Positions 6,577-15,925 are shown, numbered from the stretch's first letter. The stretch is 33,488 nt of DNA from JANQUM01 sp047630355 (GCA_047630355.1 JBLHXN010000026.1:1-33488); one strand, 5' to 3'. Numbers and translations are program-made. The notes: a model not told the origin generated them from the sequence alone.

Positions 6577-8985
6577 ATGCGGCATATATACATTCTTATT
6601 TTATTGATGATACCTTTCTTTACAATCGCCCAACAAGGTATTTTAAAGGGGAAAGTTATCGCTGCAACTTCTGGAAAACCCGTTGCAGACGTTGCTATTA
6701 TTCTCAACGAAAAAGTAACGTTTAGTTCTACAGACGGCACATTCACCATCGAAAACATAAACTTTGGCACTTATCAATTATCCGCTCAATTGGTTGGTCA
6801 ATCTCCCGTAATTGATACGGTTATAATAAGTAAAAGTGTTCAAAATATTACGATTCAACTAACTGAAATATCTACACTTCTTAACGAAGTAGTTGTGGAA
6901 GCGAATACCGCAAAAACGCTTGGCAGTACTCGCTTACGAGCGGTAGAAGGTACAGCAATTTACGAATCTAAGAAGAACGAAGTAATTGTTTTGAAAGACA
7001 TTACCGCAAATCTGGCAACCAACAACGCCCGCCAAGTCTTTGCCAAAATCACGGGATTAAATATTTGGGAAAGCGACGGTGCCGGACTTCAATTAGGTAT
7101 TGGCGGACGAGGGCTTTCACCCAACCGCACTGCCAATTTCAACACCCGACAAAACGGTTACGATATTGCCGCTGATGCATTAGGCTATCCCGAAAGCTAC
7201 TACACGCCGCCCGTTGAAGCATTGGAACGTATTCAAGTAGTTCGAGGAGCTTCGTCTCTGCAATACGGTACGCAATTTGGCGGAATGCTCAACTTCGTCT
7301 TCAAAAAAGGCGGGGAACAAAAGATTCGTTTAACCAGTCGGCAGACCATCGGAAGTTGGGGTTTTCTGGGGTCATTTAACAGCTTGGATGGCACGGTAGG
7401 AAAATTAAACTATTACATGTTTTACCAGCATAAGCAAGGTAATGGTTGGCGGCCAAACTCAAGCTTCACCCAGCAAAATATTTTCGGAAAATTCACGTAT
7501 AATTTCACGGAGAATATTTCTGTAACTGCCGAATATACACACAGCGATTACTTAGCACAACAAGCCGGGGGACTAACAGACGCTTTATTTAAACAAAACC
7601 CAAGGCAATCGCTTCGCGAGCGAAACTGGTTCGATGTAAACTGGAACACGGCTTCCCTTTCATTGGACTGGAAACTAACCGATCGTACCTTACTGAATGT
7701 CAGAAACTTTGGATTACTTTCGAGCCGGTCTTCGCTTGGAAATCTGGAGCGTATTAACGTGGCAGATTTAGGAGGGAACCGTACTTTAATTGACGGAGAG
7801 TTTGAGAATATCGCCAACGAAACTCGTTTAATCCACCGCTACGATTTAGGAAAAAGTTACGGTGTCTTTCTAATTGGATCACGCTTTTATCGGGGAAATA
7901 CTACTGCCGTGCAAGGCGATGGCTCAGCGAACAGTAACGCAGACTTTCGCTTCCTGAATCCCGAAAACGTGGAGAACTCAGATTATGATTTCCCAAATCA
8001 AAACATTGCATTTTTCATAGAAAATATCTTCAACATTTCGGACAAGTTTAGCATCACTCCGGGCATTCGTTTTGAAAGTATCCGAACGGAAGCAAACGGC
8101 TACTTCCGACAGCGAGTTATTGATTTTGCGGGAAATATTGTGGCTGATAACCGAATTGATGAAACGCTCAAACGCAACCGTTCTTTCCTTATTGGTGGTA
8201 TTGGAGCAACTTATCGTCCGAGCGAAAAGACGGAAGTTTACGGAAATATTTCGCAGAATTACCGAGCCATTAATTTCACAGATTTAAGAGTTATAAATCC
8301 CAACTTTTCTGTTGATCCAAATATTAAGGATGAACGTGGCTTCTCTGCTGACTTGGGTATTCGCGGCAATGACAGCGATATTTACAACTTCGATGTAACG
8401 CTGTTTTACATTGCGTACAAAAACCGTATCGGTCAGATTTTACAAGCCGACCGTCCGCCACTTTTCCTTGATTATCGCTTTCGCACCAATGTTTCAGATG
8501 CCCGCAATATTGGAGTTGAGGCTTTCGGAGAAGTGAATTTTCTAAAATTATGGAATCCGCAGTCAAAACGAACGCTCTCACTATTTGTGAACGGAGCAGT
8601 AGTTGATGCCCGTTACATAAACTCTCAAGAGGCATCCGTCAGGAATAAAAAAGTGGAAATGGTGCCGCCCATTATGCTACGAACGGGCTTGAGTTTTCGG
8701 GAAAAGAGTTTTACAGCTACGCTACAACTTTCTCACACCGGCGAACATTTCACAGACGCTACAAACGCTATCCGTACCGCAACCGCCGTGGAAGGTATTA
8801 TTCCCGCTTATCAGATTGTAGATTTATCAGCGAGTTATCAATGGAAAAAGCTGAGATTGGAAGGCAGCATCAACAATTTACTGAATCAGGCGTATTTCAC
8901 TCGTCGGGCGGAAGCTTATCCCGGCCCCGGTATTATTCCCGCCGACGGGCGTGGTTTCTATGGAACGTTACAACTTCAACTGTAA
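6577..8985 (+). CDS. TonB-dependent outer-membrane receptor with carboxypeptidase-regulatory N-domain
   Basis: An 802-residue outer-membrane receptor. It begins with a signal peptide MRHIYILILLMIPFFTIAQ, then a carboxypeptidase-regulatory-like domain (about residues 22-105; LKGKVIAATSGKPVADVAI) typical of Bacteroidota receptors. The plug follows (about 125-250) with QLGIGGRGLSPNRTANFN and ALERIQVVRGASSLQYG, then a long 22-strand-type barrel ending in YGTLQLQL. The plug style recalls FecA-like receptors for ferric citrate or siderophores, but the ligand is inferred only. No SusD partner is adjacent, which argues against a polysaccharide SusC role. The ATG at 6577 was chosen because it starts the signal peptide and the upstream TTG lies in the -7 element. 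It follows the orphan LytS-type kinase with a terminator between them. Confidence 0.92.
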   Translation: MRHIYILILLMIPFFTIAQQGILKGKVIAATSGKPVADVAIILNEKVTFSSTDGTFTIENINFGTYQLSAQLVGQSPVIDTVIISKSVQNITIQLTEISTLLNEVVVEANTAKTLGSTRLRAVEGTAIYESKKNEVIVLKDITANLATNNARQVFAKITGLNIWESDGAGLQLGIGGRGLSPNRTANFNTRQNGYDIAADALGYPESYYTPPVEALERIQVVRGASSLQYGTQFGGMLNFVFKKGGEQKIRLTSRQTIGSWGFLGSFNSLDGTVGKLNYYMFYQHKQGNGWRPNSSFTQQNIFGKFTYNFTENISVTAEYTHSDYLAQQAGGLTDALFKQNPRQSLRERNWFDVNWNTASLSLDWKLTDRTLLNVRNFGLLSSRSSLGNLERINVADLGGNRTLIDGEFENIANETRLIHRYDLGKSYGVFLIGSRFYRGNTTAVQGDGSANSNADFRFLNPENVENSDYDFPNQNIAFFIENIFNISDKFSITPGIRFESIRTEANGYFRQRVIDFAGNIVADNRIDETLKRNRSFLIGGIGATYRPSEKTEVYGNISQNYRAINFTDLRVINPNFSVDPNIKDERGFSADLGIRGNDSDIYNFDVTLFYIAYKNRIGQILQADRPPLFLDYRFRTNVSDARNIGVEAFGEVNFLKLWNPQSKRTLSLFVNGAVVDARYINSQEASVRNKKVEMVPPIMLRTGLSFREKSFTATLQLSHTGEHFTDATNAIRTATAVEGIIPAYQIVDLSASYQWKKLRLEGSINNLLNQAYFTRRAEAYPGPGIIPADGRGFYGTLQLQL

Positions 8986-9030
8986 GTTTTAATTCCTTCA
9001 ATCGCCTTTAAAGACTCTTGGCGGGGTTGC

Positions 9031-11145
9031 TTAGACGTCTTTCATACTCAAAGCAATTCGCTTTCGATTGGCATCTACTTCCATCACTTTGACTTTCACT
9101 TTTTGGTGAACAGCCACCACTTCGCTCGGATCTTTCACGAATTTATTAGCGAGTTGTGAAATATGAACTAAACCATCTTGGTGAACTCCCACGTCCACGA
9201 AACAGCCAAAAGCTGTGATATTTGTCACGATTCCGGGCAATACCATTCCAACGTGTAAGTCCTCTATTTTATGTACGTCAGCAAATGCAAACTCCTCTAG
9301 AGCTTCCCGCGGGTCACGTCCTGGTTTTTCGAGTTCATTTAGAATATCCGTTAGCGTTGGTAAGCCAATAGTTGCAGTTACATATTTTTTCAAATCAACA
9401 CTTTTACGCAGTAGTTGGCTTTCAATTAATTGCGGAACGGACACGGCTAAGTCTTTCGCCATTCGCTCAACCACAGCGTAACTTTCAGGATGCACAGCCG
9501 AGTTATCTAATGGATTTTTAGCTCCGTTTATCCGTAAAAATCCCGCCGCTTGTTCAAAAGCTTTTGCTCCCAATCGCGGCACCTTCTTTAACTCATTACG
9601 GGATTTGAATTTACCTATCTCCTGACGATAATCTACCACGTTTTGAGCCAATGTAGGACCGAGGCCCGAAACGTACGTCAATAAATGTTTGCTAGCGGTA
9701 TTTAACTCCACTCCCACCGAATTTACACAACTTTCTACTACGCGGTCGAGGCTTTCTTTGAGCATTTTCTGCTCTACATCGTGTTGATATTGCCCAACAC
9801 CGATACTCTTGGGATCTATTTTTACTAATTCAGCCAACGGGTCCATCAATCTCCTACCGATAGATATTGCACCCCGAACAGTTACGTCCTTATCAGGAAA
9901 TTCTTCCCGAGCCACGGGCGAAGCAGAATAGATAGATGCCCCTTGTTCACTAACAATGTGAACGGGCAGTTTAGACAAACTCGCAATTCCTCGGATAAAG
10001 CTTTCGGTTTCACGACTTGCCGTTCCATTCCCGATAGCAATGGCTTCGATTTTATAATCATCCACTATTTTACGAAGAATGCCTTCGGCTTCCTGTTGGC
10101 GGTGCGTTGGATAAATAACGGTATCATGCAGTAAATCACCTTGTTGACTAATGACCACGGTTTTGCAACCCGTACGAAAACCGGGATCAATAGCGAGTAC
10201 CCGCTTTTGCCCGAGTGGCGAAGACAGTAATAACTGACGTAAATTTATATTAAAAATTTCGATGGCAGCCGTATCGGCTTTTTCTTTAGCGAGTTTTGCA
10301 AACTCATTCTCTACACTCGAAGAAAGCAACCTTTTATAAGCATCCTCTAAGGCATCAGCAACCTGGTCTTTGCATTCGGGCATTCCTTGCAGGTAGATTC
10401 TATCTAAGGAATTTAACGCTCGTTCATCTTCAACTATCATTTTTACTTTCAAAAAACCTTCGTTTTCCCCGCGTCGGATTGCAAGTAGCCGATGCGACGG
10501 AATTCGTTTTAATTCTTCTGAATAATCAAAATAGTCTTTGAACTTCTCTCCTTCTTGTTGCTTCCCTTTTTTCACTTTAGAAGTTACTACGGCAGTTTTT
10601 TCAAATACATTCCGCACGACGTTTCGGGCTTGAATGTCTTCGTTTATCCACTCGGCAATAATGTCTCTGGCTCCTTGCAACGCTTCGTCGGTTGACGCTA
10701 CGTCTTTATTCAAAAAGCGTTTTGCAAGATTTTGGACGTCACGTTCACGCTGTTCAAAAATCGTTTTAGCGAGCGGCTCTAACCCTTTTTCAACGGCAAT
10801 ACTTGCACGGGTTTTACGTTTCTGCTTGTAAGGCAGGTAAATATCTTCTAATTCGGGAGATAACAAAGCCTGATTTAGTTTTTTCAATAAAACATCAGTC
10901 AATTTTCCTTGCTCATCAATTGATTTAATAATCGCTTCACGACGCTTATCGGCTTCAGTGAGTTTTTCAAAGAGCAATTTTATGTCAGCAAGTTGTACTT
11001 CGTCTAAACCTCCTGTTACTTCTTTTCGGTAACGAGCCACAAAAGGCATTGTGGCACCATCCTTAAACAAATCGATGGTATTTTTAACACTTCGTTCGCT
11101 TACGCCAACGGTTTGACTGATGTATTGAATTTGCTGGTTAGTCAT
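9031..11145 (-). CDS. tex: Tex-family RNA-binding protein (S1 domain)
   Basis: A 704-residue Tex protein, a conserved nucleic-acid-binding factor linked to transcription and RNA processing. The order is normal: a helical N-terminal domain with VARYRKEVTGGLDEVQLADI near residue 40, a YqgF-like domain starting at VLAIDPGFRTGCKTVVIS, and helix-hairpin-helix motifs around YVSGLGPTLAQNVVDYR. A C-terminal S1 domain (about 625-704) has VTNITAFGCFVDVGVHQDG and LVHISQL. The ATG at 11145 (MTNQQIQYIS) matches the usual N-terminus. A start 36 bp upstream would lie inside the terminator of the preceding gene. It is convergent with the TonB receptor gene. Confidence 0.95.
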   Translation of the reverse strand: MTNQQIQYISQTVGVSERSVKNTIDLFKDGATMPFVARYRKEVTGGLDEVQLADIKLLFEKLTEADKRREAIIKSIDEQGKLTDVLLKKLNQALLSPELEDIYLPYKQKRKTRASIAVEKGLEPLAKTIFEQRERDVQNLAKRFLNKDVASTDEALQGARDIIAEWINEDIQARNVVRNVFEKTAVVTSKVKKGKQQEGEKFKDYFDYSEELKRIPSHRLLAIRRGENEGFLKVKMIVEDERALNSLDRIYLQGMPECKDQVADALEDAYKRLLSSSVENEFAKLAKEKADTAAIEIFNINLRQLLLSSPLGQKRVLAIDPGFRTGCKTVVISQQGDLLHDTVIYPTHRQQEAEGILRKIVDDYKIEAIAIGNGTASRETESFIRGIASLSKLPVHIVSEQGASIYSASPVAREEFPDKDVTVRGAISIGRRLMDPLAELVKIDPKSIGVGQYQHDVEQKMLKESLDRVVESCVNSVGVELNTASKHLLTYVSGLGPTLAQNVVDYRQEIGKFKSRNELKKVPRLGAKAFEQAAGFLRINGAKNPLDNSAVHPESYAVVERMAKDLAVSVPQLIESQLLRKSVDLKKYVTATIGLPTLTDILNELEKPGRDPREALEEFAFADVHKIEDLHVGMVLPGIVTNITAFGCFVDVGVHQDGLVHISQLANKFVKDPSEVVAVHQKVKVKVMEVDANRKRIALSMKDV

Positions 11146-11180
11146 TTTTGAAATTAAGGGCGGGAATAGGGTTGTAAACA

Positions 11181-11213
11181 AAAAATGACTTCCCGAACTG
11201 GGAAGTCATTTTT
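11181..11213 (-). terminator. Terminator of the small lipoprotein gene
   Basis: A perfect 14-bp stem AAAAATGACTTCCC / GGGAAGTCATTTTT with a GAACT loop. On the minus strand it follows the lipoprotein stop by 20 bp and ends in a T-rich tract, a classical intrinsic terminator. It lies 36 bp upstream of the chosen tex start. Confidence 0.88.
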
Positions 11214-11233
11214 AAGAGTCAATTTATTGATTA

Positions 11234-11680
11234 TCAATTAGACATCAACGTGTAAGTATTTGTTGTGCCACCAGTTTTGGCGTAAGCTGTTCCCATAATA
11301 ACCATTTCCGAACCATCTTCGGCAATTGATTGAATGGTGTACTCCAAACTTCCGCCCGTGCCCGTTGGCTCCGGAGAAAGGTTGTTCAATATTAATCGGG
11401 TATCACTTGGTACTTCGTAATTTCCTGAAAATGTGGTTCCTTCTACTTCTGTAAGGCGTACGTTAGGAAAAGAAGCAAGGTTTAGGCTGTAGTTTGCGTA
11501 GCCAGGACTTGAATTGTTTGCATTTCCACGACTAAAAACAATCGTGCTTCCATGCTTCACAATGCGTGCTGACCAGGTTTTTGCTACTCGCTCCGAAACT
11601 GGGGGAATTTTTTCCTTACAACCTGTAACAAAAACGGCTGTAACCGCAAACAACGTAATTAAAGATAATACTTTCTTCAT
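11234..11680 (-). CDS. Small secreted lipoprotein, possibly lipocalin-like
   Basis: A 148-residue protein with a lipoprotein signal peptide, MKKVLSLITLFAVTAVFVTGC, whose Cys (residue 21) sits in a lipobox-like context (FVTGC). The mature part is short and beta-rich. It contains VAKTWSARIVKHGSTIVFSR, TFSGNYEVPSDTRLILNNLS and EYTIQSIAEDGSEMVI, a layout like small lipocalin-like lipoproteins of Cytophagales that consist of up-and-down strands with a threshold-like W near the start. Function is unknown. The ATG at 11680 was chosen over the longer frame because it starts the signal peptide and because a -7 element lies at 11717-11724. A terminator follows. Confidence 0.8.
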   Translation of the reverse strand: MKKVLSLITLFAVTAVFVTGCKEKIPPVSERVAKTWSARIVKHGSTIVFSRGNANNSSPGYANYSLNLASFPNVRLTEVEGTTFSGNYEVPSDTRLILNNLSPEPTGTGGSLEYTIQSIAEDGSEMVIMGTAYAKTGGTTNTYTLMSN

Positions 11681-11716
11681 GAATGTAAACGTTATGAGAT
11701 TTCTTCTTCGGTATGT

Positions 11717-11724
11717 CAAATATA
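11717..11724 (-). promoter_or_regulatory. Putative -7 element of the small lipoprotein gene
   Basis: The plus strand reads CAAATATA (TATATTTG on the minus strand), a match to TAnnTTTG located 36 bp upstream of the ATG at 11680. It lies within the longer open frame and so supports the downstream start. Confidence 0.55.
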
Positions 11725-11840
11725 CACAATAATACTTACGATAGTAAAACGGTAAAAGTAATTTTGTGATACAGACAGTTGAATAACGCACTCAACCGCG
11801 AAATGTTCTTTTTGAGAATCAAATCTTATAAGCCTAAATT

Positions 11841-12068
11841 TTGAAACAATATACCGTACAACAGTTAGCTCTCAGAAACGGGCAGGATAAAGATGACATT
11901 TGGATAGCTTATCAGGGCATCATTTATGATGTAACCGAGTCCCGACTTTGGAGAAATGGTAAACATTACGAACATTGGGCGGGTCAGGACCTTACGAAGG
12001 AGTTGGAAGACGGACCACACACAGATTCGGTTTTCGAAAAATTTAAAGTTATTGGAGAATTGTCCTGA
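11841..12068 (+). CDS. Cytochrome b5-like heme/steroid-binding domain protein
   Basis: A 75-residue protein made of a single small cytochrome b5-like fold. The signature reads IWIAYQGIIYDVTESRLWR, then GKHYEHWAGQDLTKELEDG and PHTDSVFEKFKVIGEL. The HYEHWAG and PHT histidines are the candidate heme ligands. Such one-domain soluble proteins are presumed to be electron carriers or heme/steroid binders, but their partners are unknown. The start is a TTG at 11841. An in-frame TAA (11835-11837) lies just two codons upstream, and the domain begins at residue 2, so no other common start codon is possible. It is convergent with moxR, with 54 bp between the stops. Confidence 0.85.
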   Translation: MKQYTVQQLALRNGQDKDDIWIAYQGIIYDVTESRLWRNGKHYEHWAGQDLTKELEDGPHTDSVFEKFKVIGELS

Positions 12069-12122
12069 TGTTGGATGTGAATGGGCGAACGAAATCTATA
12101 TTCTTACATTCAGCATTGGCAC

Positions 12123-13094
12123 TTAACGCCCGATTGCTACATTTTTGAGAATGTTCTGAATAATATCCCGTGTGGTTACGCCGTCAGCTTCAGCTTCGTA
12201 ATTGAGCAAAAGGCGGTGGTTGAAAACGTCTGCCACTACTGCTTTAATATCTTCGGGAAGTACGTAATCACGTTCATCAAAAAATGCCAACGCCTTGGCG
12301 GCATTGTATAGAGAGATACTTGCTCTCGGTGAAACACCGTACTGAATGTAATGTGCTTCTTCTTTCAACCCAAATTCGAGCGGATTTCTGGTAGCAAAAA
12401 CTAATTCGATGATGTACTTTTCGAGCATTTCCGAAATAGTAACCTGATTTATCCGACTCCGAATGGCAAAAATATCTTCTTTGTCAATAACCTGTTGCGG
12501 CTCGTATTCGTAATCCATGTTCGCAATTCTCCGAACAACTTCTAACTCGCTGTCGCGGTCTAAGTAATTCACGAATACTTTCATCATAAAACGGTCAATC
12601 TGAGCTTCAGGCAAGGGGTAAGTCCCTTCTTGTTCCACCGGATTCTGCGTTGCCATCACCAAGAATGGCTTGTCCAACACATAGGTGGTTTCACCGATAG
12701 TAACCTGTTTCTCCGCCATTGATTCCAGTAACGCCGACTGCACTTTTGCGGGGGCACGGTTTACTTCATCCGCTAAAATAACGTTCGCGAAGATAGGTCC
12801 TTTCTTTACTTCAAAGTTTCCGGATTTTTGATTAAAAATCATCGTACCAACCAGGTCGGCAGGAAGTAAATCGGGGGTAAACTGAATGCGTTGGAAACTG
12901 AGGCGAAGTGCTTTTGCCAGTGCGTTGATTGTCTTAGTCTTGGCAAGACCAGGAACACCTTCGAGCAAAATATGTCCTCCAGTAAATAAGCCGATAAGCA
13001 ACCTGTTAATCAGGTTTTCCTGACCGATTACTACTTTACTTACTTCAAAAAATATATCCCGGACCTTCTTATTTAACTCTCTTGATTCTTCCAT
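12123..13094 (-). CDS. MoxR-family AAA+ ATPase
   Basis: A 323-residue cytoplasmic AAA+ ATPase of the MoxR group, which acts as a chaperone-like activator of partner proteins that often carry DUF58 or VWA domains. Walker A is LLEGVPGLAKTKTI (residues about 39-52), Walker B VILADEVNRAPAKVQSALLE, sensor 1 MATQNPVEQEGTYPLPEAQ, and the lid domain starts near YGVSPRASISLYNAAKAL. The length is typical. It lies 36 bp downstream of prmC on the same strand, so the two may be co-transcribed. The usual DUF58/VWA partners are not adjacent; the next gene is the convergent cytochrome b5-like gene. Confidence 0.94.
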   Translation of the reverse strand: MEESRELNKKVRDIFFEVSKVVIGQENLINRLLIGLFTGGHILLEGVPGLAKTKTINALAKALRLSFQRIQFTPDLLPADLVGTMIFNQKSGNFEVKKGPIFANVILADEVNRAPAKVQSALLESMAEKQVTIGETTYVLDKPFLVMATQNPVEQEGTYPLPEAQIDRFMMKVFVNYLDRDSELEVVRRIANMDYEYEPQQVIDKEDIFAIRSRINQVTISEMLEKYIIELVFATRNPLEFGLKEEAHYIQYGVSPRASISLYNAAKALAFFDERDYVLPEDIKAVVADVFNHRLLLNYEAEADGVTTRDIIQNILKNVAIGR

Positions 13095-13130
13095 AAACTG
13101 GTCAAACTTTTAAAAGCACGAAATTAAACA

Positions 13131-13979
13131 TTATTTTCCCATTCTCCGGCGTAGGGCTGCGATAAAACGCTGCTTTCCATTTATATCTTTTACAATTTCC
13201 ACATTCGTAAACCCGTACGATTCTACGCACTCGGCAGTTTCTTTTCCTAAGTATTCGTTTATTTCAAAAAATAATTTACCGTTTTCTTTGAGGTTTTTCT
13301 GAGCGTAAGAACAAATGGCTTCGTAGAATAACAACGGGCGTTCGTTCTCCACAAACAACGCCAAATGTGGCTCAAAGTCAAGTACGTTTGTACTCATTTC
13401 TGCCATTTCGGTATTTGTAACGTAAGGAGGATTACTCACAATTACGTCAACGGATTGATGAACGTCGGGTTGTAGGATATCTTGTTTTATGAATTGCACC
13501 GCTACGTTGTTTAAAACCGCATTTTTGCGTGCAACTTCCAACGCCTTATCTGAAACATCAAATGCGAGTAAGATAGCGTCAGGTTTTTCTGCGGCTAATG
13601 AAATTGCAATGCAGCCGCTCCCCGTACCAATGTCTAAGATTATCGCAGATTTCGGTATTGATTCATCGGTTAATACAAGTTGAACCAACTCTTCGGTTTC
13701 GGGCCGGGGAATCAATACATCTGGTGAAACGATAAATTTCCTACCAAAAAATTCGGTTTCAGTAATGATGTACTGAATGGGTTCATTGGCATTTAACCGA
13801 TTAATAATATTTTCCCAAGCAACGTTTTTTTTAGGTACTTTTTTACTTAATAAAACGTCAACCCTGCTAACGTCTAAATAATATTCGAGTAACCAGTAAG
13901 CTATTGATTGTCGCTCGTTTTTATCGCTAACCGATAGTTCATCAACCAGTTTACTAAATAATTCTGCTGTATTAATCAT
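13131..13979 (-). CDS. prmC: Peptide chain release factor N5-glutamine methyltransferase
   Basis: A 282-residue PrmC (HemK) enzyme, which methylates the Gln of the GGQ motif in release factors using S-adenosylmethionine. The SAM-binding motif is ILDIGTGSGCIAISLA, and the catalytic substrate-binding motif is VSNPPYVTN. An N-terminal helical domain ends with PIQYIITETEFFGRKFIVS and LIPRPETEELV, all hallmarks of the family. The ATG at 13979 (MINTAELFSKL) was chosen because a longer frame to 14015 would run through the terminator of the upstream gene (13988-14012). It is followed by moxR after 36 bp on the same strand. Confidence 0.95.
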   Translation of the reverse strand: MINTAELFSKLVDELSVSDKNERQSIAYWLLEYYLDVSRVDVLLSKKVPKKNVAWENIINRLNANEPIQYIITETEFFGRKFIVSPDVLIPRPETEELVQLVLTDESIPKSAIILDIGTGSGCIAISLAAEKPDAILLAFDVSDKALEVARKNAVLNNVAVQFIKQDILQPDVHQSVDVIVSNPPYVTNTEMAEMSTNVLDFEPHLALFVENERPLLFYEAICSYAQKNLKENGKLFFEINEYLGKETAECVESYGFTNVEIVKDINGKQRFIAALRRRMGK

Positions 13980-13980
13980 A

Positions 13981-14012
13981 AAAAAAATCCTTCTCAGCTT
14001 ACCTGAGAAGGA
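13981..14012 (-). terminator. Terminator of the DUF1080 gene
   Basis: The stem TCCTTCTCAG / CTGAGAAGGA (13988-13997 and 14003-14012) has a 5-nt loop. On the minus strand it is followed directly by seven T (plus-strand A-run at 13981-13987). It is a textbook intrinsic terminator for the gene ending at 14037, and ends 2 bp before the prmC ATG region. Confidence 0.88.
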
Positions 14013-14036
14013 CATATTTAATCTGTTCTTTGAAGA

Positions 14037-14831
14037 TTACAATTTACGAATCCAGACATTTCTGAACTGCGTCTTGTTGCCATGATCCTGAAGTGAGATT
14101 ACATCCTCTCCGTGAGCTTCGGGATAATTATGCAAACCAATATAATAGGTGTTACCGTTTATGGTCGTATTGTTTTGAACCAACACTCCATTATGCAAAA
14201 CAGTTATCTGAGCGGGAGCATCGACTCTGCCGTCGGCTTTGAAGCGGGGAGCGGTGTAAATTACGTCGTACGTATTCCACGAAAGTGGGTCTTTCATAGC
14301 ATTTACCAAAGGTGCGTGATCTTTGTAAATACTTCCCGCCTGCCCGTTACGGTACGTTCGGTTATTGTAAGAGTCTAAGATTTGCAGTTCGTAACGGTTT
14401 TGAAGAAACACACCGCTGTTTCCACGACCTTGCCCATTGCCTTCTACTTTATCAGGAGCACTAAACTCTAGATGCAATTGGCAATCGCCGAATTTCATTT
14501 TGGTTTGAATAGCACCCGAACCCGGCACTACTTGCATGTAATCTTTGTCGATTATTTCCCATGGAGCAGCTTTCTTCGAGTCTTTTTGACTAACCCATTC
14601 AGACATAGATGAGCCGTCGAAAAGAATGATTGCGTCAGATGGAGCATCGCCCAACTTTTTTCCCGCCGTAACTACCTCGATTTCTGGCTCCCAGATTTCG
14701 GTCATTTCCGGCTTCATGGGCATCGGAGATACTTCAGGAGGTGTACTTGGATAGCCTTGTGCTTCAGAATTGCAACTGAAAAGGGCTACACACAACAAGG
14801 ATATTGAAAAAGAGAAAAATATTTTTTTCAT
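14037..14831 (-). CDS. DUF1080 (3-keto-disaccharide hydrolase domain) lipoprotein
   Basis: A 264-residue secreted lipoprotein. The signal peptide MKKIFFSFSISLLCVALFSC ends at a lipobox Cys (residue 20), and a Pro-rich linker follows. The DUF1080 domain starts near DAIILFDGSSMSEWVSQKD and includes GNGQGRGNSGVFLQNRYELQ and TQFRNVWIRKL at the C-terminus. The fold is concanavalin-like, and members act on glycans or 3-keto-sugars, which suggests a role in carbohydrate use at the cell surface. The ATG at 14831 is the signal peptide start; a -7 element lies 32 bp further upstream. The patatin-like gene ends 56 bp upstream on the same strand. Confidence 0.92.
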   Translation of the reverse strand: MKKIFFSFSISLLCVALFSCNSEAQGYPSTPPEVSPMPMKPEMTEIWEPEIEVVTAGKKLGDAPSDAIILFDGSSMSEWVSQKDSKKAAPWEIIDKDYMQVVPGSGAIQTKMKFGDCQLHLEFSAPDKVEGNGQGRGNSGVFLQNRYELQILDSYNNRTYRNGQAGSIYKDHAPLVNAMKDPLSWNTYDVIYTAPRFKADGRVDAPAQITVLHNGVLVQNNTTINGNTYYIGLHNYPEAHGEDVISLQDHGNKTQFRNVWIRKL

Positions 14832-14862
14832 GTGATTAAGGTTGGTTGAATTATTTATTATC

Positions 14863-14870
14863 CAAAAATA
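14863..14870 (-). promoter_or_regulatory. Putative -7 element of the DUF1080 gene
   Basis: The plus strand reads CAAAAATA (TATTTTTG on the minus strand), a TAnnTTTG match 31 bp upstream of the ATG at 14831. It suggests that the DUF1080 gene has its own promoter despite the patatin gene just upstream. Confidence 0.5.
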
Positions 14871-14887
14871 CAAAAGAATCGGATTGG

Positions 14888-15925
14888 TTAAGGCAATCTC
14901 CGAAAAAATTCCAGCACGCCGTGTTGTCCGCTCAACATCATAAGTTCCTTTTCCTGCTCAGGCACTTTGCGTACGCGAGCACTCATCCCTAGGTCATTTA
15001 TATAGATAGTTCGTTCAGAATCTCTTGGATGGAGCGGGTGAACGTTCCGCATTATAACCGATGAAAGTGCCGACATATACGAACCAAAATCTTTAATTTC
15101 AAAAGGGGCTAATCCGGTGTGCTTTTCTATTTCGTGATCAATTTGTTCGCAACGTTCTAACCTCAAACCAATGGTTTCTTCGTTATAAATCTCCTTGTGT
15201 TTACCTTCATTATTCGCTAGGTATTTTGTGTTATCAAATACTTCAACCGGATAATTCATGAGCAATCCGCCATCCACAAACAGTCGACAACCGTCCTCCG
15301 GCTTTGGGTCTTCTATTACTTTCCCTTCCGAATTAAGCCACAAAGCACGATAATACAACGGAATTGACATAGAAACACGTACAGCATCCACAATTCGCAT
15401 ATTCGGGTAAGTTTCATAAGAAAAAACTTCAACCTCTTGGTTCGATAAGTTACAACCTGTCACGTACAAATCCCGAAAGGGATACGTTTGAGCCAAAACG
15501 TGCAAATCACTAAATGTCAGGTTCATATTTCCCGTGCGTAAAAATATGAGATTTTCCATTTTAGCCCGAAACTTATCTCCCTGAAACCAGCCATACTTTT
15601 TCACAAGTCTTTTAGAACTCCGGGATACAATACCGCCATCGTTAAAAGATTCGATGGGTGTATTTGTAATGATATCTGCAATTTCTTCTGCCGAATACCC
15701 AACAGCCACCAAAGCAGCTTGTATAGCCCCAGCGGATGTTCCGGCAACTCTAATGATATGCTGCATTACGCCTTGTTGCTCCAATTCTTTCAAGGCACCT
15801 CCGTACGCAATCCCTTTGATACCGCCCCCTTCCATTATAAGGTTACGATATACTAATTCCTTTTTTTGAGCAGTAGCTCCTAATTGCATTAATAAACATA
15901 TTGTAAGAACGGTAACATTTCTCAT
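14888..15925 (-). CDS. Patatin-like phospholipase
   Basis: A 345-residue patatin-family acyl hydrolase with a Ser-Asp dyad. The N-terminus has a signal peptide (MRNVTVLTICLLMQLGATAQ), so it is exported. The oxyanion-hole motif is MEGGGIKGIAYGGAL, the nucleophile S64 lies in GTSAGA, and the catalytic Asp is about D218 in FVDGGLLMNYPVEVF. These three motifs in order are diagnostic. Bacteroidota patatins of this type act on membrane lipids. It shares strand with the DUF1080 gene (56 bp gap) but probably not a single promoter. It is divergent from the glycosyltransferase gene. The lipid substrate cannot be deduced. Confidence 0.93.
   Translation of the reverse strand: MRNVTVLTICLLMQLGATAQKKELVYRNLIMEGGGIKGIAYGGALKELEQQGVMQHIIRVAGTSAGAIQAALVAVGYSAEEIADIITNTPIESFNDGGIVSRSSKRLVKKYGWFQGDKFRAKMENLIFLRTGNMNLTFSDLHVLAQTYPFRDLYVTGCNLSNQEVEVFSYETYPNMRIVDAVRVSMSIPLYYRALWLNSEGKVIEDPKPEDGCRLFVDGGLLMNYPVEVFDNTKYLANNEGKHKEIYNEETIGLRLERCEQIDHEIEKHTGLAPFEIKDFGSYMSALSSVIMRNVHPLHPRDSERTIYINDLGMSARVRKVPEQEKELMMLSGQHGVLEFFRRLP

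Noticed and set aside
12081..12311. Plus-strand frame after the cytochrome b5-like gene
   Set aside because: Most of it is antisense to the C-terminus of moxR, and the translation is not protein-like.
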